This document shows, one piece after another, positions 54,995-63,768 of a DNA stretch of 64,000 bases (the first letter of the stretch is position 1; each line of letters opens with the position of its first letter). The position numbers were made by a program, and so were the translations under genes. This DNA comes from Psychromonas aquimarina ATCC BAA-1526 (lineage in GTDB: Bacteria; Pseudomonadota; Gammaproteobacteria; Enterobacterales; Psychromonadaceae): positions 354,208 to 418,207 of the forward strand of contig NZ_KE386791.1 of assembly GCF_000428725.1 (NCBI RefSeq), in the 5' to 3' direction. The notes under the pieces were generated by a model. It saw only the letters and a list, made by a program, of their open reading frames with translations, ran no database searches and was not told the origin of the DNA.

Positions 54995-56108
54995 TAAGCA
55001 GGATGATAAAGCACTGGCAGAAGATCAGGCCTTTATACAGTCACTTTATGATGATTTGTCTGAGCACAATGGTGATTATACAGCCGAGCAGCCTAGTGAG
55101 CAGTTAGATCAGTCTATTCTCGCCGCTGCACATAAAGCGGTGAAGGCTAGACCGACTCTGCATATAGAAAAAACATCAAGTCGACAAACTAGCGATAAAA
55201 AACAAGAGTTGAACCGCCCTGCTGACAAACGTAAAAAAATAGCCTGGTACTACCCGGCAGCTACGGCTGCTTCTTTTCTGTTAGTCGGGTTAATTGTTAA
55301 TCATCAGCTTAGTGTCCCTATTAACCCCGAATATAGAGCCCCGTTAGTATCGATGGATCATATTACTAAAGCTGAGCAAAGTGAGTCTTTAGCTGCACCA
55401 GCAGCAGAAATGGAGTTAGACACTTTCAGTGATCAAGAGGTACTGCCTGCAGCTGCAGAACAAGCATTTAAAGAAGAAATGCTTATCGGGGAGTCTGATG
55501 ATGCTTTTGCAGAAAGCGAGCAGCAGCTGACCGCATCCGTAGAAGTACCCGTTTCTGCTTATAAAAAATCCATGAAAAGCAGCCCTGCCCAGCTTCAGTC
55601 CAAAGCAGAAGTCGCCGGTGAAATTTCAGCAGGAGCAGTGCTCCAGAGCACTGAAGCTGAGTTTGCTGTTGCAGCGGCTAAACCACAACCATCAATAGCA
55701 GCAGAAAAAGAAGCAAAGGCAGACATGCTGGCCAGTAATGACTTAACAACAGAGATGCACAAACAAATGCTTGCAGAACAAGCTCAACAACAGCGCCGTC
55801 AGGCGGCTAAGGCCAAACTAGCGCCTGCTGCTAAAGACAGGATGCTGAGTAAACAAACGTTTAAGCCACCTTTATTTCCCGCTGTTTTGGCGTATGAAGA
55901 ATACAAATCACTGCAGGAACAGTCTAAGCAAAAAACTTTATACTGGCAGCTGCAGCAGGAAACTGACAGCAGTTATGTGATTAAACTGTTTAAAACAGAG
56001 CAAACCTCAGTATTTTACCGCTTAAATAAAAACAGCTTCCAACTCGACATAAGCAGCGAAGATAAAAAGCGGCCCTTTGCAGAGATAACTTATACTGCAG
56101 AAAAATGA
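54984..56108 (+). CDS. Membrane protein translated with the sigma factor, probable anti-sigma
   Basis: A 374-residue protein with one membrane helix (KIAWYYPAATAASFLLVGLI, about residues 84-103), an N-terminal cytoplasmic part of about 80 residues and a long periplasmic part rich in Ala, Glu and Gln, in which coiled-coil prediction would be likely (MHKQMLAEQAQQQRRQAAKA). Overlap with the sigma gene and the topology fit an anti-sigma factor. No ZAS (H-x3-C-x2-C) motif is present. The N-terminal region could bind the sigma factor. Function is inference. Confidence 0.7.
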   Translation: MATNKQDDKALAEDQAFIQSLYDDLSEHNGDYTAEQPSEQLDQSILAAAHKAVKARPTLHIEKTSSRQTSDKKQELNRPADKRKKIAWYYPAATAASFLLVGLIVNHQLSVPINPEYRAPLVSMDHITKAEQSESLAAPAAEMELDTFSDQEVLPAAAEQAFKEEMLIGESDDAFAESEQQLTASVEVPVSAYKKSMKSSPAQLQSKAEVAGEISAGAVLQSTEAEFAVAAAKPQPSIAAEKEAKADMLASNDLTTEMHKQMLAEQAQQQRRQAAKAKLAPAAKDRMLSKQTFKPPLFPAVLAYEEYKSLQEQSKQKTLYWQLQQETDSSYVIKLFKTEQTSVFYRLNKNSFQLDISSEDKKRPFAEITYTAEK

Positions 56109-56199
56109 AAAACATAACCCAGTGAATGCTTCCCACTCTTAAGTGCATAACTAAATTTATGTGCTTTAAGAGCGGTTTAATTTTTGAACGACAAGGAAG

Positions 56200-57012
56200 C
56201 TATTTCTGCACGATGAAATAACCCGAATTCTGTGAGTAGTTAAGCTCTATGCCGAGAATATGACTCCAGCGTTTGACCTCTTGAGCAAAAAAATCACTTT
56301 CCTGCAGATATCGAAACGCACTCTGCCAGGTTTTAATAAGATCAGTGCTAGAGTCAGGGCTGAACGCCATATAGCTTTTCGACTCTTTTATTATCCACAC
56401 CATTTTGATATCAGCCGCCTTATAACCAAGGGACTTTGCAATCACTGGCGCTTCAAGATCTGAGCTTACCCAGTAGTCAACGCGCCCTCTCATCAGCATC
56501 TGCAGGCCCTGCGAGTGTTCGGCAAGGTTGAGTACTTTATTGCCTTGTTTTTCTAAAAGTAATGAACGCCAGTCACTGCGCATTGCAGCAATCGGTGTTT
56601 GCGAGGATTTGATGAGTTCAGGCTGTGCCGCCTGGTGATCCGCTCGTGTAAATACACCATGCTTGCGGGTAGAAACCGGCCCTATAAAGGTGAAACCTAA
56701 TGCTTTGCGTTCTTCAGTTTTTCCGGCTGTAAAAATAACGATATCAGGTGTATACAATGCAATTCTATAGGCGCGGCTCCAGGGGTATACTTCTATTGGT
56801 TTTGTCCAGCCTAAATGATCACGAACAGCTTTTACGATTTCTGTTGTTGTCCCGGTGAAACTACCGGCATAGCTGTAATTGGTTGGTGGTTCCGATGAGG
56901 TAACGAATCTTGGTTCCGGGTGGGAGCGGATCGGCACGGCTAATAAGAACACAATAAATAAAACAACATAGACAGCGCTATAATGTCGTTTTATTTTAGT
57001 TAATTTGGCCAT
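56200..57012 (-). CDS. Periplasmic substrate-binding-like protein
   Basis: A 270-residue protein with a signal sequence (YVVLFIVFLLAVPIRS). The fold of family 3 solute-binding proteins is visible in NYSYAGSFTGTTTEIVKAVR and the later QLNLAEHSQGLQMLMRGRV-like region. ATG at 57012 follows AGGGTGG. No transporter partner is adjacent; it resembles orphan proteins of marine gammaproteobacteria. A second similar gene lies 200 bp upstream in the same direction. Confidence 0.7.
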   Translation of the reverse strand: MAKLTKIKRHYSAVYVVLFIVFLLAVPIRSHPEPRFVTSSEPPTNYSYAGSFTGTTTEIVKAVRDHLGWTKPIEVYPWSRAYRIALYTPDIVIFTAGKTEERKALGFTFIGPVSTRKHGVFTRADHQAAQPELIKSSQTPIAAMRSDWRSLLLEKQGNKVLNLAEHSQGLQMLMRGRVDYWVSSDLEAPVIAKSLGYKAADIKMVWIIKESKSYMAFSPDSSTDLIKTWQSAFRYLQESDFFAQEVKRWSHILGIELNYSQNSGYFIVQK

Positions 57013-57200
57013 TGAAACTACCACCCTAATATTTCCTAATTATCAGATTAATTCAAACTCTCCTCTGTCGGTTGAACTTGCAAATTTAGTAGAATTTAGC
57101 ATTATCTTTTTATTTGCCAATTCACTTTCTGCCGGCTTCTTTGTTTTCCTGACAGACTCAACAATTAATCTATCTACATCCATATCACTAAAGCGCGGTG

Positions 57201-57998
57201 TTATTCTGCAAACTTCTTAGCATTTTGTTTGTGATAATTAATTCTTTCTTCAATATTAACGGAGTCATTATAATTGTTGATGGTATTTATCCAGAGTTCA
57301 CTAAGCTGATTAAACTTTTGCCCTTTTTTAGTAACAGCAATATAGGCAGGTGTCGCTCTCTCCATACTGAAAATCTTTCGGTACTTCACACCTTTCATCG
57401 CAGGATTCTCAGCTGCAAATTTCTGTATCATTGAATCAAAACTGGAGTCAGCGGAAAATATATAATCCCGGCGTTTTGCTGCTAACATTTTTAAGGCTTG
57501 ATCGTGCATACGTACTACACCGCGGCTGGGTTCATCGATGGAATTAATAAAATCATCTATGGTTGTACCAAAGCTGTTACCCCGGGTCATGACCAGCTTG
57601 TATTGTTTTAGTTCCTGTAAGCTTTTTACCGGCTGCACCTGTGTATTGTCTTCTACCGTGTAGGCGCTTATCATAGATTTGTTGATAAAGGCCGGGACAC
57701 TCAGGTAATGAAATTTTATTTCTCGCTCAGGCGTTTTATTTGCCCCTAAAATAATATCTATTTTTCCGCTCTCTACATCTGCCTGACATCTTCGCCAGTT
57801 ATCTCGGACAACGGCTTCAGCCTTAATATTGTATTTTTTCTGTAGAAGATTCAGTTCTTCAATAAGAATGCCATCGTAGGAATCTCCAGCGGGGTAAATC
57901 CATGGAGCCCAGTTATAATAGGCACACCAGGTTAGTTTCTGTTGTGCATGTGCAGTCAGCGGCAGCATGAAACAAACAAGTAAAAATAATATTTTCAT
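57201..57998 (-). CDS. Periplasmic amino acid-type substrate-binding protein
   Basis: A 265-residue protein with a clean signal peptide (MKILFLLVCFMLPLTAHAQ). The mature part begins QKLTWCAYYNWAPWIYPAGDSYDGILIEELN, a family 3 binding-protein start with the strand-1 aromatic motif, and the region IDIILGANKTPEREIKFHY follows the usual lobe-1 pattern. I use ATG 57998 with TGAGGT upstream. Upstream of a second family member on the same strand. The ligand is unknown. Confidence 0.75.
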   Translation of the reverse strand: MKILFLLVCFMLPLTAHAQQKLTWCAYYNWAPWIYPAGDSYDGILIEELNLLQKKYNIKAEAVVRDNWRRCQADVESGKIDIILGANKTPEREIKFHYLSVPAFINKSMISAYTVEDNTQVQPVKSLQELKQYKLVMTRGNSFGTTIDDFINSIDEPSRGVVRMHDQALKMLAAKRRDYIFSADSSFDSMIQKFAAENPAMKGVKYRKIFSMERATPAYIAVTKKGQKFNQLSELWINTINNYNDSVNIEERINYHKQNAKKFAE

Positions 57999-58520
57999 AA
58001 CGTACCTCATACGATTTGCTTTGCTGCGGGCGTACAGAGTGTAATGAATAGGCTGCTTTTGATGACTCGCGGCAAGCGTTGATATAGTCGAATATGATAA
58101 AAGTATAGTGTAATTTACTTGATCTGTGTCAAGCAGCGCCTTGTAAAAGGCGTGGCGGTCCAGGTATTACGTTTTGTAGTTAAACAGCAGCGGTCTGACA
58201 AAAAAACAAAATTTGAACCGTTGCGGCTGAAGCTGTTTGCGCCCTTCCTCCCGATCACTAAAATGCTCAGGCCTTTAACTCCTGGTGACAACTTTGATGA
58301 ACTCTATAAACAGTGCTGTTTTAGTGTAATGATTTTAGATATCATCTAGGCAATGTAGAGGAATACTCATCTATCGTACAAAAATCATTCGAATCATGTT
58401 GTTACGATACTTGAGTGTTTAATGAAGATTACCAGCCTTCTTTGGATATGAGTTAAGGTAATGAATGTACCTTGAGTTTCCCTGTTCCTGGAAGGCCATT
58501 AGAAGTACTTAGGAACAAAA
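57999..58520. other. Spacer before ribA
   Basis: About 520 bp without a convincing gene. I looked for an FMN riboswitch (RFN element) ahead of ribA and did not find its conserved blocks. Confidence 0.4.
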
Positions 58521-59120
58521 ATGGTTAATGTAAGGGCGAGAGTGCCGTTTAAGGTCGGCTCGAAGAGTGATATACCAGCAGATCTGCTTTCTTTTAACGG
58601 CCTTGAATCTGGTAAAGAGCATATTGCGGTGATTTTTAAAGAAGCTGATAAGCAGGCGGCAGCCCCGCTGGTGCGCATACACTCAGAGTGTTTAACGGGT
58701 GATGTATTTCATTCTTCCCGCTGTGACTGCGGTGAACAGTTAGATGAAACCATTGAAAAAATGGGTCAGCAAGGCGGCATTATCCTGTATTTACGTCAGG
58801 AAGGCCGTGGAATTGGCTTGTACAATAAAATTGATGCCTATGAACTGCAGGGCCAGGGCATGAATACCTACGAGGCAAATAATCACCTTGGTTTTGGTGA
58901 TGATCTGCGTGATTTCACTGAAGCAGCCCTGATGCTCAAGGCTGTCGGCATTGACGAGATCCGTTTGATTACCAATAATCCGAAAAAAGTGCATGATCTT
59001 GAAAATTACGGTATTAAAATCGTTGAAGTAGTCGGCACTCAAACTCATGTTAAAGAAGGGAATGAAAGTTATCTGAAAACCAAAGCGAGCCATGGTAAAC
59101 ACCGCTTCAATTTCGACTGA
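58521..59120 (+). CDS. ribA: GTP cyclohydrolase II
   Basis: A 199-residue enzyme that opens GTP to start riboflavin synthesis. The zinc site is C57, C68 and C70 in [21 protein letters not shown]; the [13 protein letters not shown] and [12 protein letters not shown] motifs carry the catalytic Tyr and Arg residues; and [20 protein letters not shown] is the family's closing section. Length is as in E. coli RibA (196). Stand-alone, not fused to RibB. AAATGG start after TTAGGAAC. Terminator follows. Confidence 0.95.
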   Translation: MVNVRARVPFKVGSKSDIPADLLSFNGLESGKEHIAVIFKEADKQAAAPLVRIHSECLTGDVFHSSRCDCGEQLDETIEKMGQQGGIILYLRQEGRGIGLYNKIDAYELQGQGMNTYEANNHLGFGDDLRDFTEAALMLKAVGIDEIRLITNNPKKVHDLENYGIKIVEVVGTQTHVKEGNESYLKTKASHGKHRFNFD

Positions 59121-59149
59121 TAATTTTCTGAATAGAAGAATGCACTAAT

Positions 59150-59188
59150 AAAATGTGAGTTTAAGTAAATATAAACTCACATTTTTTG
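59150..59188. terminator. Terminator between ribA and the convergent gene
   Basis: AAATGTGAGTTT pairs with AAACTCACATTT, followed by TTTG; active on both strands. Confidence 0.8.
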
Positions 59189-59202
59189 TGCACTAAGCGG
59201 TG

Positions 59203-59574
59203 TTACTGCTTTTTCATCTGCATAAAGCTCAGCACTGACAAGAAAGCAAAGAATACCGGGTCGCTCCAGCCAAAACCAACAAAGATACCAGTTAGCCCAG
59301 CATAGGTAGTAATAATAACACCCAGGCTGTTCGCGATCGTTAAGGCCAAAAACAGGTTCTTAGCCAGTTTTCCTGCTTCAATCTCCCGCAGCAACAAGCT
59401 TACAGCCGCTATTCCGCCAAGAAAAATCGACGTGTGCTGCGACAGAAAATACGCATACTGATCGTTAATTTCCAGCCCGTACATTGGCCACATAAGCGTC
59501 GGCACAAAAAATAGTGCCAATGCAAACAGCGTATACACAGTGCCGTGAGCTGTTAAAAATAACCTATTGTTCAT
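59203..59574 (-). CDS. Small four-helix membrane protein
   Basis: A 123-residue protein with about four helices (ALFALALFFVPTLMWPMYGL, TSIFLGGIAAVSLLLREI, NLFLALTIANSLGVIITTY, PVFFAFLSVLSFMQM). It begins at ATG 59574 with AAGGACAGGACG upstream, directly after the ydhR gene. The helix pattern resembles small DoxX-like or DUF4345-type proteins but no family is certain. Co-transcribed with ydhR. Confidence 0.65.
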   Translation of the reverse strand: MNNRLFLTAHGTVYTLFALALFFVPTLMWPMYGLEINDQYAYFLSQHTSIFLGGIAAVSLLLREIEAGKLAKNLFLALTIANSLGVIITTYAGLTGIFVGFGWSDPVFFAFLSVLSFMQMKKQ

Positions 59575-59584
59575 CGTCCTGTCC

Positions 59585-59896
59585 TTAGTGCTCAGCAATT
59601 GGTGCATGATTGATATCAGATAGGGTCTTGTTAACGTCAAAAATCAGCCCTCTTACATCTGTGATCCCCATCTTATTTAAGCGAGCGGTATGCATCTCCA
59701 GATAAGCCTGTGCACTCACTTCATCTTCAAACAAGTAAACCCCGCCGCCGAGCTGTTTCGATTCATTTTCGGTCCAGATCTTCCAAATCATCCCCGGTTC
59801 ATTATTGATTGATTCGGCAAGTTCATTGAGCATAGCCGCCATCTTTTCTCCAAACGGACCATTAAAACCAAAATCGACCTGTAGTAATTTCTGCAT
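59585..59896 (-). CDS. ydhR: YdhR-family putative monooxygenase
   Basis: A 103-residue member of the YdhR (dimeric ferredoxin-like) family. MQKLLQVDFGFNGPFGEKMA and EPGMIWKIWTE, GGVYLFEDEVSAQAYLEMH track E. coli YdhR closely. The family is annotated as probable ABM-type monooxygenase without a proven substrate. Co-transcribed with the small membrane gene, divergent from the LysR gene (156 bp). Confidence 0.9.
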   Translation of the reverse strand: MQKLLQVDFGFNGPFGEKMAAMLNELAESINNEPGMIWKIWTENESKQLGGGVYLFEDEVSAQAYLEMHTARLNKMGITDVRGLIFDVNKTLSDINHAPIAEH

Positions 59897-60051
59897 CTTT
59901 CTTCTCCTGTAAATATTCATCTCATTTTTTAACTTTAGAGTAAGGTTGTGAAATATTTTTCAACACATCTCTGGCTTAAGTGCAATAATACCTATAGGAA
60001 TTGAACATAAAAGTTCATAATATTGCGCATATGTGTGGAGAAATTAGACCA

Positions 60052-60936
60052 ATGAGACTAAAAACGACGCTGGATCAGTGGTTAACCTTGTATGAAATTG
60101 ATCGCGCCGGAAGTATTCAGGCTGCCGCGGTAAAATTAAATAAAAGCCATACCACGCTTATCTACGCGGTTAAAAGACTGGAAGAGCAGTTAGGCATTTC
60201 GCTGGTACAGATAAAAGGCCGCAGAGCGGTACTTAGCGACGATGGAAAATCGCTGCTTCGTCGAGCTGATACAATGCTTGAGCAGGCACGTGAACTTGAA
60301 GAAATCAGTACGCAGCTTGCTAAAGGAATCGAGTCGGAAATAACAGTCGCTATCGATCACCTCTGTGACCGCCGCTGGTTATATCAGCCTATGGCTGATT
60401 ATTTAACACAAAACAGCAGTACTTCCATTCAAGTGGTTGAAACTTCACTGTCTAAAACAACGCAGATGGTGGCCGCTGAACAAGCTGATATTTCAATTAT
60501 TACCCTGCCGGTTACTAACTACCCATGTGAGGCGTTCGGTATTGTCACTATGCTGCCTGTGGTTTCCAAAAGCCACCCACTTGCAGACAAACAGCCCCTG
60601 TGTTCAGCGGACTTTACGACAAGCAGTCAAATCGTTGTAAGAGACCTGGGCTGTGATACAAAGCAGGATGTCGGCTGGCTAAAGTCGCGTCAACGGATTA
60701 CGGTGGACAATTTTGATCACGCCTGGCAGGCCGTCGAACAGGGAGTCGGTTTTTGCCGTCTGCCGGAGCATTTATTAAAAAGCCGCAGTATGGAGAATAT
60801 TGTTATTCTAAAAGTAGAAAACGCACAGCAATACCAGGTACCTATGCATCTAACTTTACCAAAAGGCGCAAAAACCGGTCCGGCTGGCAAATGCCTGTAT
60901 CAGCTGTTATTAGAGAGTAAAAATCACCGGTCTTGA
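60052..60936 (+). CDS. LysR-family regulator, divergent from ydhR
   Basis: A 294-residue regulator. The winged helix is LTLYEIDRAGSIQAAAVKLNKSHTTLIYAVKRLEEQLGISLVQIKG, followed by the effector domain. It belongs to the LysR group with a shortened HTH start. I choose ATG 60052 (MRLKTTLDQW) with TGTGGAGAAATT upstream; the longer frame begins at TTG 60001. The 155-bp gap to ydhR suggests it controls ydhR and the membrane gene. Confidence 0.88.
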   Translation: MRLKTTLDQWLTLYEIDRAGSIQAAAVKLNKSHTTLIYAVKRLEEQLGISLVQIKGRRAVLSDDGKSLLRRADTMLEQARELEEISTQLAKGIESEITVAIDHLCDRRWLYQPMADYLTQNSSTSIQVVETSLSKTTQMVAAEQADISIITLPVTNYPCEAFGIVTMLPVVSKSHPLADKQPLCSADFTTSSQIVVRDLGCDTKQDVGWLKSRQRITVDNFDHAWQAVEQGVGFCRLPEHLLKSRSMENIVILKVENAQQYQVPMHLTLPKGAKTGPAGKCLYQLLLESKNHRS

Positions 60937-61198
60937 TAAGAAAAAGCAGCCGCTGTTTGCCCCATTTCATAAAACCTCCAATCGTACGGATATCTTCCGT
61001 AATTAACTGCAGTCTAGTTTTACGCACATAAAGAGCAGCTTGTACGGGCTTGATTTTCGATTTGTGATGAATCTTACATCGTTTAAGTAAGCATGAGGTC
61101 TTATTGATCATTACCCTTCAACTGCTATATTTAACAGATAGGCAGGTCATACTGCTGGTTAAAATGCCAGTCGTGAGACCATACTATGGAGAAATTAT
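60937..61198. other. Leader of the protease gene
   Basis: No ORF; a GGAG ribosome site at 61187-61190 lies 8 bases before the ATG. Confidence 0.5.
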
Positions 61199-62644
61199 AT
61201 GAACATAAAAACACTTTCTTTAGGTCTGTTTTTCAGCGCCTCGACTCTTATGTTTCCACTCAGCGTAAATTCTGAACCTGATAAGACGCCAAAGCTTAGT
61301 ATCTCGAAAAAACAGGTTATTGAACATTGGACGCTCGAGAGAAGACATCAAGCCATCCCCAGAGATTTGGTCGTGGATCATTCCGGAAACGCTTTTTTGA
61401 AAGGCCGTAACGGGCAGCTTACCCCCTATGGATTATCTAAGGACCATCCCGAGTATAATCGCAAGCCTGGCTCAGGTGCAAAAGATACTACGCCTCCATC
61501 CATTACTGACATGAGCCCCGCTGACGGGACAACCATTGGAGAGTCATACACTTTTAGTGCGGTTATTACCGATGACAGCGGTGTCCGCTCAGCGAAGGTG
61601 ATAATTCGCTACCCAAACGGCACTCAAACCCAATCCTTTTCAGCCAGCCGGACCTCCGGCAATACATGGTCAGTCAGCCTAAGCGGTTTTACCACAGGTA
61701 ACTGGAGCTGGCGAATAGAAGCGAAAGACGGCAGCTCAGGAAAAGGCCTTACAGCAACATCGGCTGAACTGGATTTTATCGTCGATAGCGGGGGAAATCC
61801 TATTGACCCGGAAACTGGCGACACCGTGACAAATGCAGCATGGAACAATGGCGGAGCAATCCAGAATGCAGCCGGGAGACTTTACTTCGAAATGCCGACC
61901 AACCGTCGTATGCGCAAGTGGAGCGGCTATGTCTGTTCAGGAACAGTAAGCAACGATGACGGCGTCACTGGCCGCTCTATCATTATCACTGCTGCTCACT
62001 GTGTTTACGACGATGCCAATAAAGCCTTCGCACGCAACGTGCTTTTTATCCCTAATCAAGGTCAAACCACCGGAGCCGGTACTGATTTAAACTGCAGCAA
62101 CGATCCTGTCGGCTGCTGGGTACCTAGTTTCGGGGTTGTTGATGACGACTGGACCTCGCGGACTTTTCCGGACAATATACCTTGGGATTATGCATTCTAC
62201 GTGGTTGAAGACAGCGGTTCTCATCTAGGGGCACCTGCTGGAACGGATGTACTTGATCAGGCTGTAAGCGGCTTTAATATCTCTTTTGACTACCCTGTCT
62301 ATGGGGATTTTACTCATGCATTCGGTTACTCATACAGTGAAGATCCTAACTTCATGTATTGTGCTGAGGATCTTACCACCGAGGGAAGTGACAACTGGTG
62401 GCTAGCAAGCTGCGGCTTATCAGGCGGATCTTCAGGCGGGCCATGGATTCAGCCAATGGACGAAACAAACGGCACCGGCCCAATCATGTCGGTCAACTCC
62501 TGGGGTTATACAACTTCACCTGGAATGGCTGGACCAATATTGTTTGATACCTCTGCAGAATGTGTTTTTCAGGCGGCTAAAACAGCAGCCGGGCCAAGTT
62601 CAAGCAGTGATGGTGATGCAGGAGTTGCACCGCTTTGCCCATAA
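61199..62644 (+). CDS. Secreted trypsin-like serine protease with an Ig-like domain
   Basis: A 481-residue protein with signal peptide (TLSLGLFFSASTLMFPLSVNS). After a short leader (residues 30-100) comes an Ig/fibronectin-like beta domain (PPSITDMSPADGTTIGESYT ... VDSG, about 100-198), then a chymotrypsin-fold protease: catalytic H267 in IITAAHCVYDD, D330 in WDYAFYVVED, and S412 in LSGGSSGGPWIQ (GSSGGP instead of GDSGGP). The triad is complete. Cysteine pairs (C294-C302-like and C404) suggest disulphides. Probably exported; no cell-wall anchor or autotransporter domain is seen. Confidence 0.85.
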   Translation: MNIKTLSLGLFFSASTLMFPLSVNSEPDKTPKLSISKKQVIEHWTLERRHQAIPRDLVVDHSGNAFLKGRNGQLTPYGLSKDHPEYNRKPGSGAKDTTPPSITDMSPADGTTIGESYTFSAVITDDSGVRSAKVIIRYPNGTQTQSFSASRTSGNTWSVSLSGFTTGNWSWRIEAKDGSSGKGLTATSAELDFIVDSGGNPIDPETGDTVTNAAWNNGGAIQNAAGRLYFEMPTNRRMRKWSGYVCSGTVSNDDGVTGRSIIITAAHCVYDDANKAFARNVLFIPNQGQTTGAGTDLNCSNDPVGCWVPSFGVVDDDWTSRTFPDNIPWDYAFYVVEDSGSHLGAPAGTDVLDQAVSGFNISFDYPVYGDFTHAFGYSYSEDPNFMYCAEDLTTEGSDNWWLASCGLSGGSSGGPWIQPMDETNGTGPIMSVNSWGYTTSPGMAGPILFDTSAECVFQAAKTAAGPSSSSDGDAGVAPLCP

Positions 62645-62681
62645 AATTACGGGCTGTTTATTTGTCACAAATATCATACAT

Positions 62682-62710
62682 AACGGCTGCAGAGCGCAGC
62701 CGTTTTTTGT
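62682..62710 (+). terminator. Terminator after the protease gene
   Basis: AACGGCTGC, loop AGAGC, GCAGCCGTTTTTTG. Confidence 0.85.
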
Positions 62711-62728
62711 ATTGAAGTATGTGTATAG

Positions 62729-63259
62729 TTAAGAAATCGTATATTCATAGAAAGTTACCCCATTGCCACCTTCTTCATTAGAAATAAAACCAACCTTTTC
62801 CAGTAACTTGACTGACGCTGTGTTTTCACTATCAACACCGCCAACCAGCTTCTTAATTAACTGTTCTGCATGACAACATTCAATTAGACCCAGTAACAAT
62901 TCACTTGCATAACCACGATGCCAGAAATTTTCTCCCAGCAAATACCCCAGATGAGCTGTAGAATTATCGGATTCATAGAGAAAGACAAAACCAATGACAG
63001 TACTGGAATCTTTGAGATTTACGACATATAAATGGCTTTCACAAAGCATTTTAGTAAGCCAGATATCTGCTTTTGATTCAGTGTTAATACCGTGGAAATA
63101 CGGCGGCAATGACTCAACTACAGAGGGAGAAAATAAATCGACAATTGAAGACAGCAGCTCAGACTTTGATGACTCAGTTTGCAGATAACCAGCTGGATTG
63201 GAAATCTCGAGTCTAGCTGTTGTAAACGCTAATGATTTCAACTTTGAGTTATTAATCAT
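62729..63259 (-). CDS. GNAT-family acetyltransferase (RimJ/RimL-like)
   Basis: A 176-residue GNAT of the Acetyltransf_3 group: TTARLEISNPAGYLQTESSK at the start, VIGFVFLYESDNSTAHLGYLLG (the beta-strand with the Tyr-Leu pair) and NFWHRGYASELLLGLIEC, the R-G-x-A acetyl-CoA motif. The end VDSENTASVKLLEKVGFISNEE is the typical closing motif. It may acetylate an N-terminus or amine; substrate unknown. Starts 12 bases from the end of the next gene. Confidence 0.85.
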   Translation of the reverse strand: MINNSKLKSLAFTTARLEISNPAGYLQTESSKSELLSSIVDLFSPSVVESLPPYFHGINTESKADIWLTKMLCESHLYVVNLKDSSTVIGFVFLYESDNSTAHLGYLLGENFWHRGYASELLLGLIECCHAEQLIKKLVGGVDSENTASVKLLEKVGFISNEEGGNGVTFYEYTIS

Positions 63260-63271
63260 ATTGTTACATGC

Positions 63272-63754
63272 CTACCATATTATTTGAATTTTTGTACCGA
63301 CATTGACTAATTCCATAAACTCATCCATTTCAGAGTTTGTCAGTGCAATGCATCCGTTGGTCCAGTTAAACTGCTGAGTAATTGCAGAAAACCAGCTAAG
63401 CCAGTTCCGTTGACCGTGAATCATGATAAACCCACCAGCAGAAACACCATTGGCCTTGGCATTTTCAAGATCCTGACGGTTAGGATAAGAAATATGCATT
63501 GCTCTATAAAAAGATGAGTTTTCTTTTTTATAGTCTAATACGTAAGTCCCTTGCGGCGTTTTTTCATCGCCTTCCTGCTGCTTGTGCCCCTTTGGATTCG
63601 CACCAAAAGCAACATGGTACTCTTTGATAACTTTACCATTATCAAGTAAGTACATTTTATTTTCAGATTTCTGGACTTTGACCAGATCGATACCTGCAAA
63701 AGAACAATTAGTGAAAAGCAGCAATATTAGAAAAACAGATCTCATAATATCCAT
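63272..63754 (-). CDS. L,D-transpeptidase-fold (YkuD) protein
   Basis: A 160-residue secreted protein with a signal peptide (MRSVFLILLLFTNCSFA). It is nearly only the YkuD catalytic domain: KTPQGTYVLDYKKENS, MIHGQRNW with H113 and WTNGCIALTN with C135 as catalytic residues. It either cross-links peptidoglycan or hydrolyses it; substrate uncertain. It is upstream of the GNAT and may share its transcript. A second start (M4) is equally possible. Confidence 0.85.
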   Translation of the reverse strand: MDIMRSVFLILLLFTNCSFAGIDLVKVQKSENKMYLLDNGKVIKEYHVAFGANPKGHKQQEGDEKTPQGTYVLDYKKENSSFYRAMHISYPNRQDLENAKANGVSAGGFIMIHGQRNWLSWFSAITQQFNWTNGCIALTNSEMDEFMELVNVGTKIQIIW

Positions 63755-63768
63755 GATATTTAGGAAAA

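Noticed and set aside
55583-55590. CCCTGCCC, an exact KOPS octamer on the minus strand pointing toward dif
   Set aside because: Orientation is right, but one exact copy in 64 kb is no evidence of FtsK polarity; the other candidates I saw match at 7 of 8 bases only.
58119-58349. Plus-strand 76-codon frame before ribA
   Set aside because: No ribosome site, basic low-complexity product without family features; more likely chance.
58011-58520. FMN riboswitch before ribA
   Set aside because: The conserved RFN blocks are not visible; ribA can be unregulated by FMN in gammaproteobacteria, where the riboswitch usually sits on ribB.
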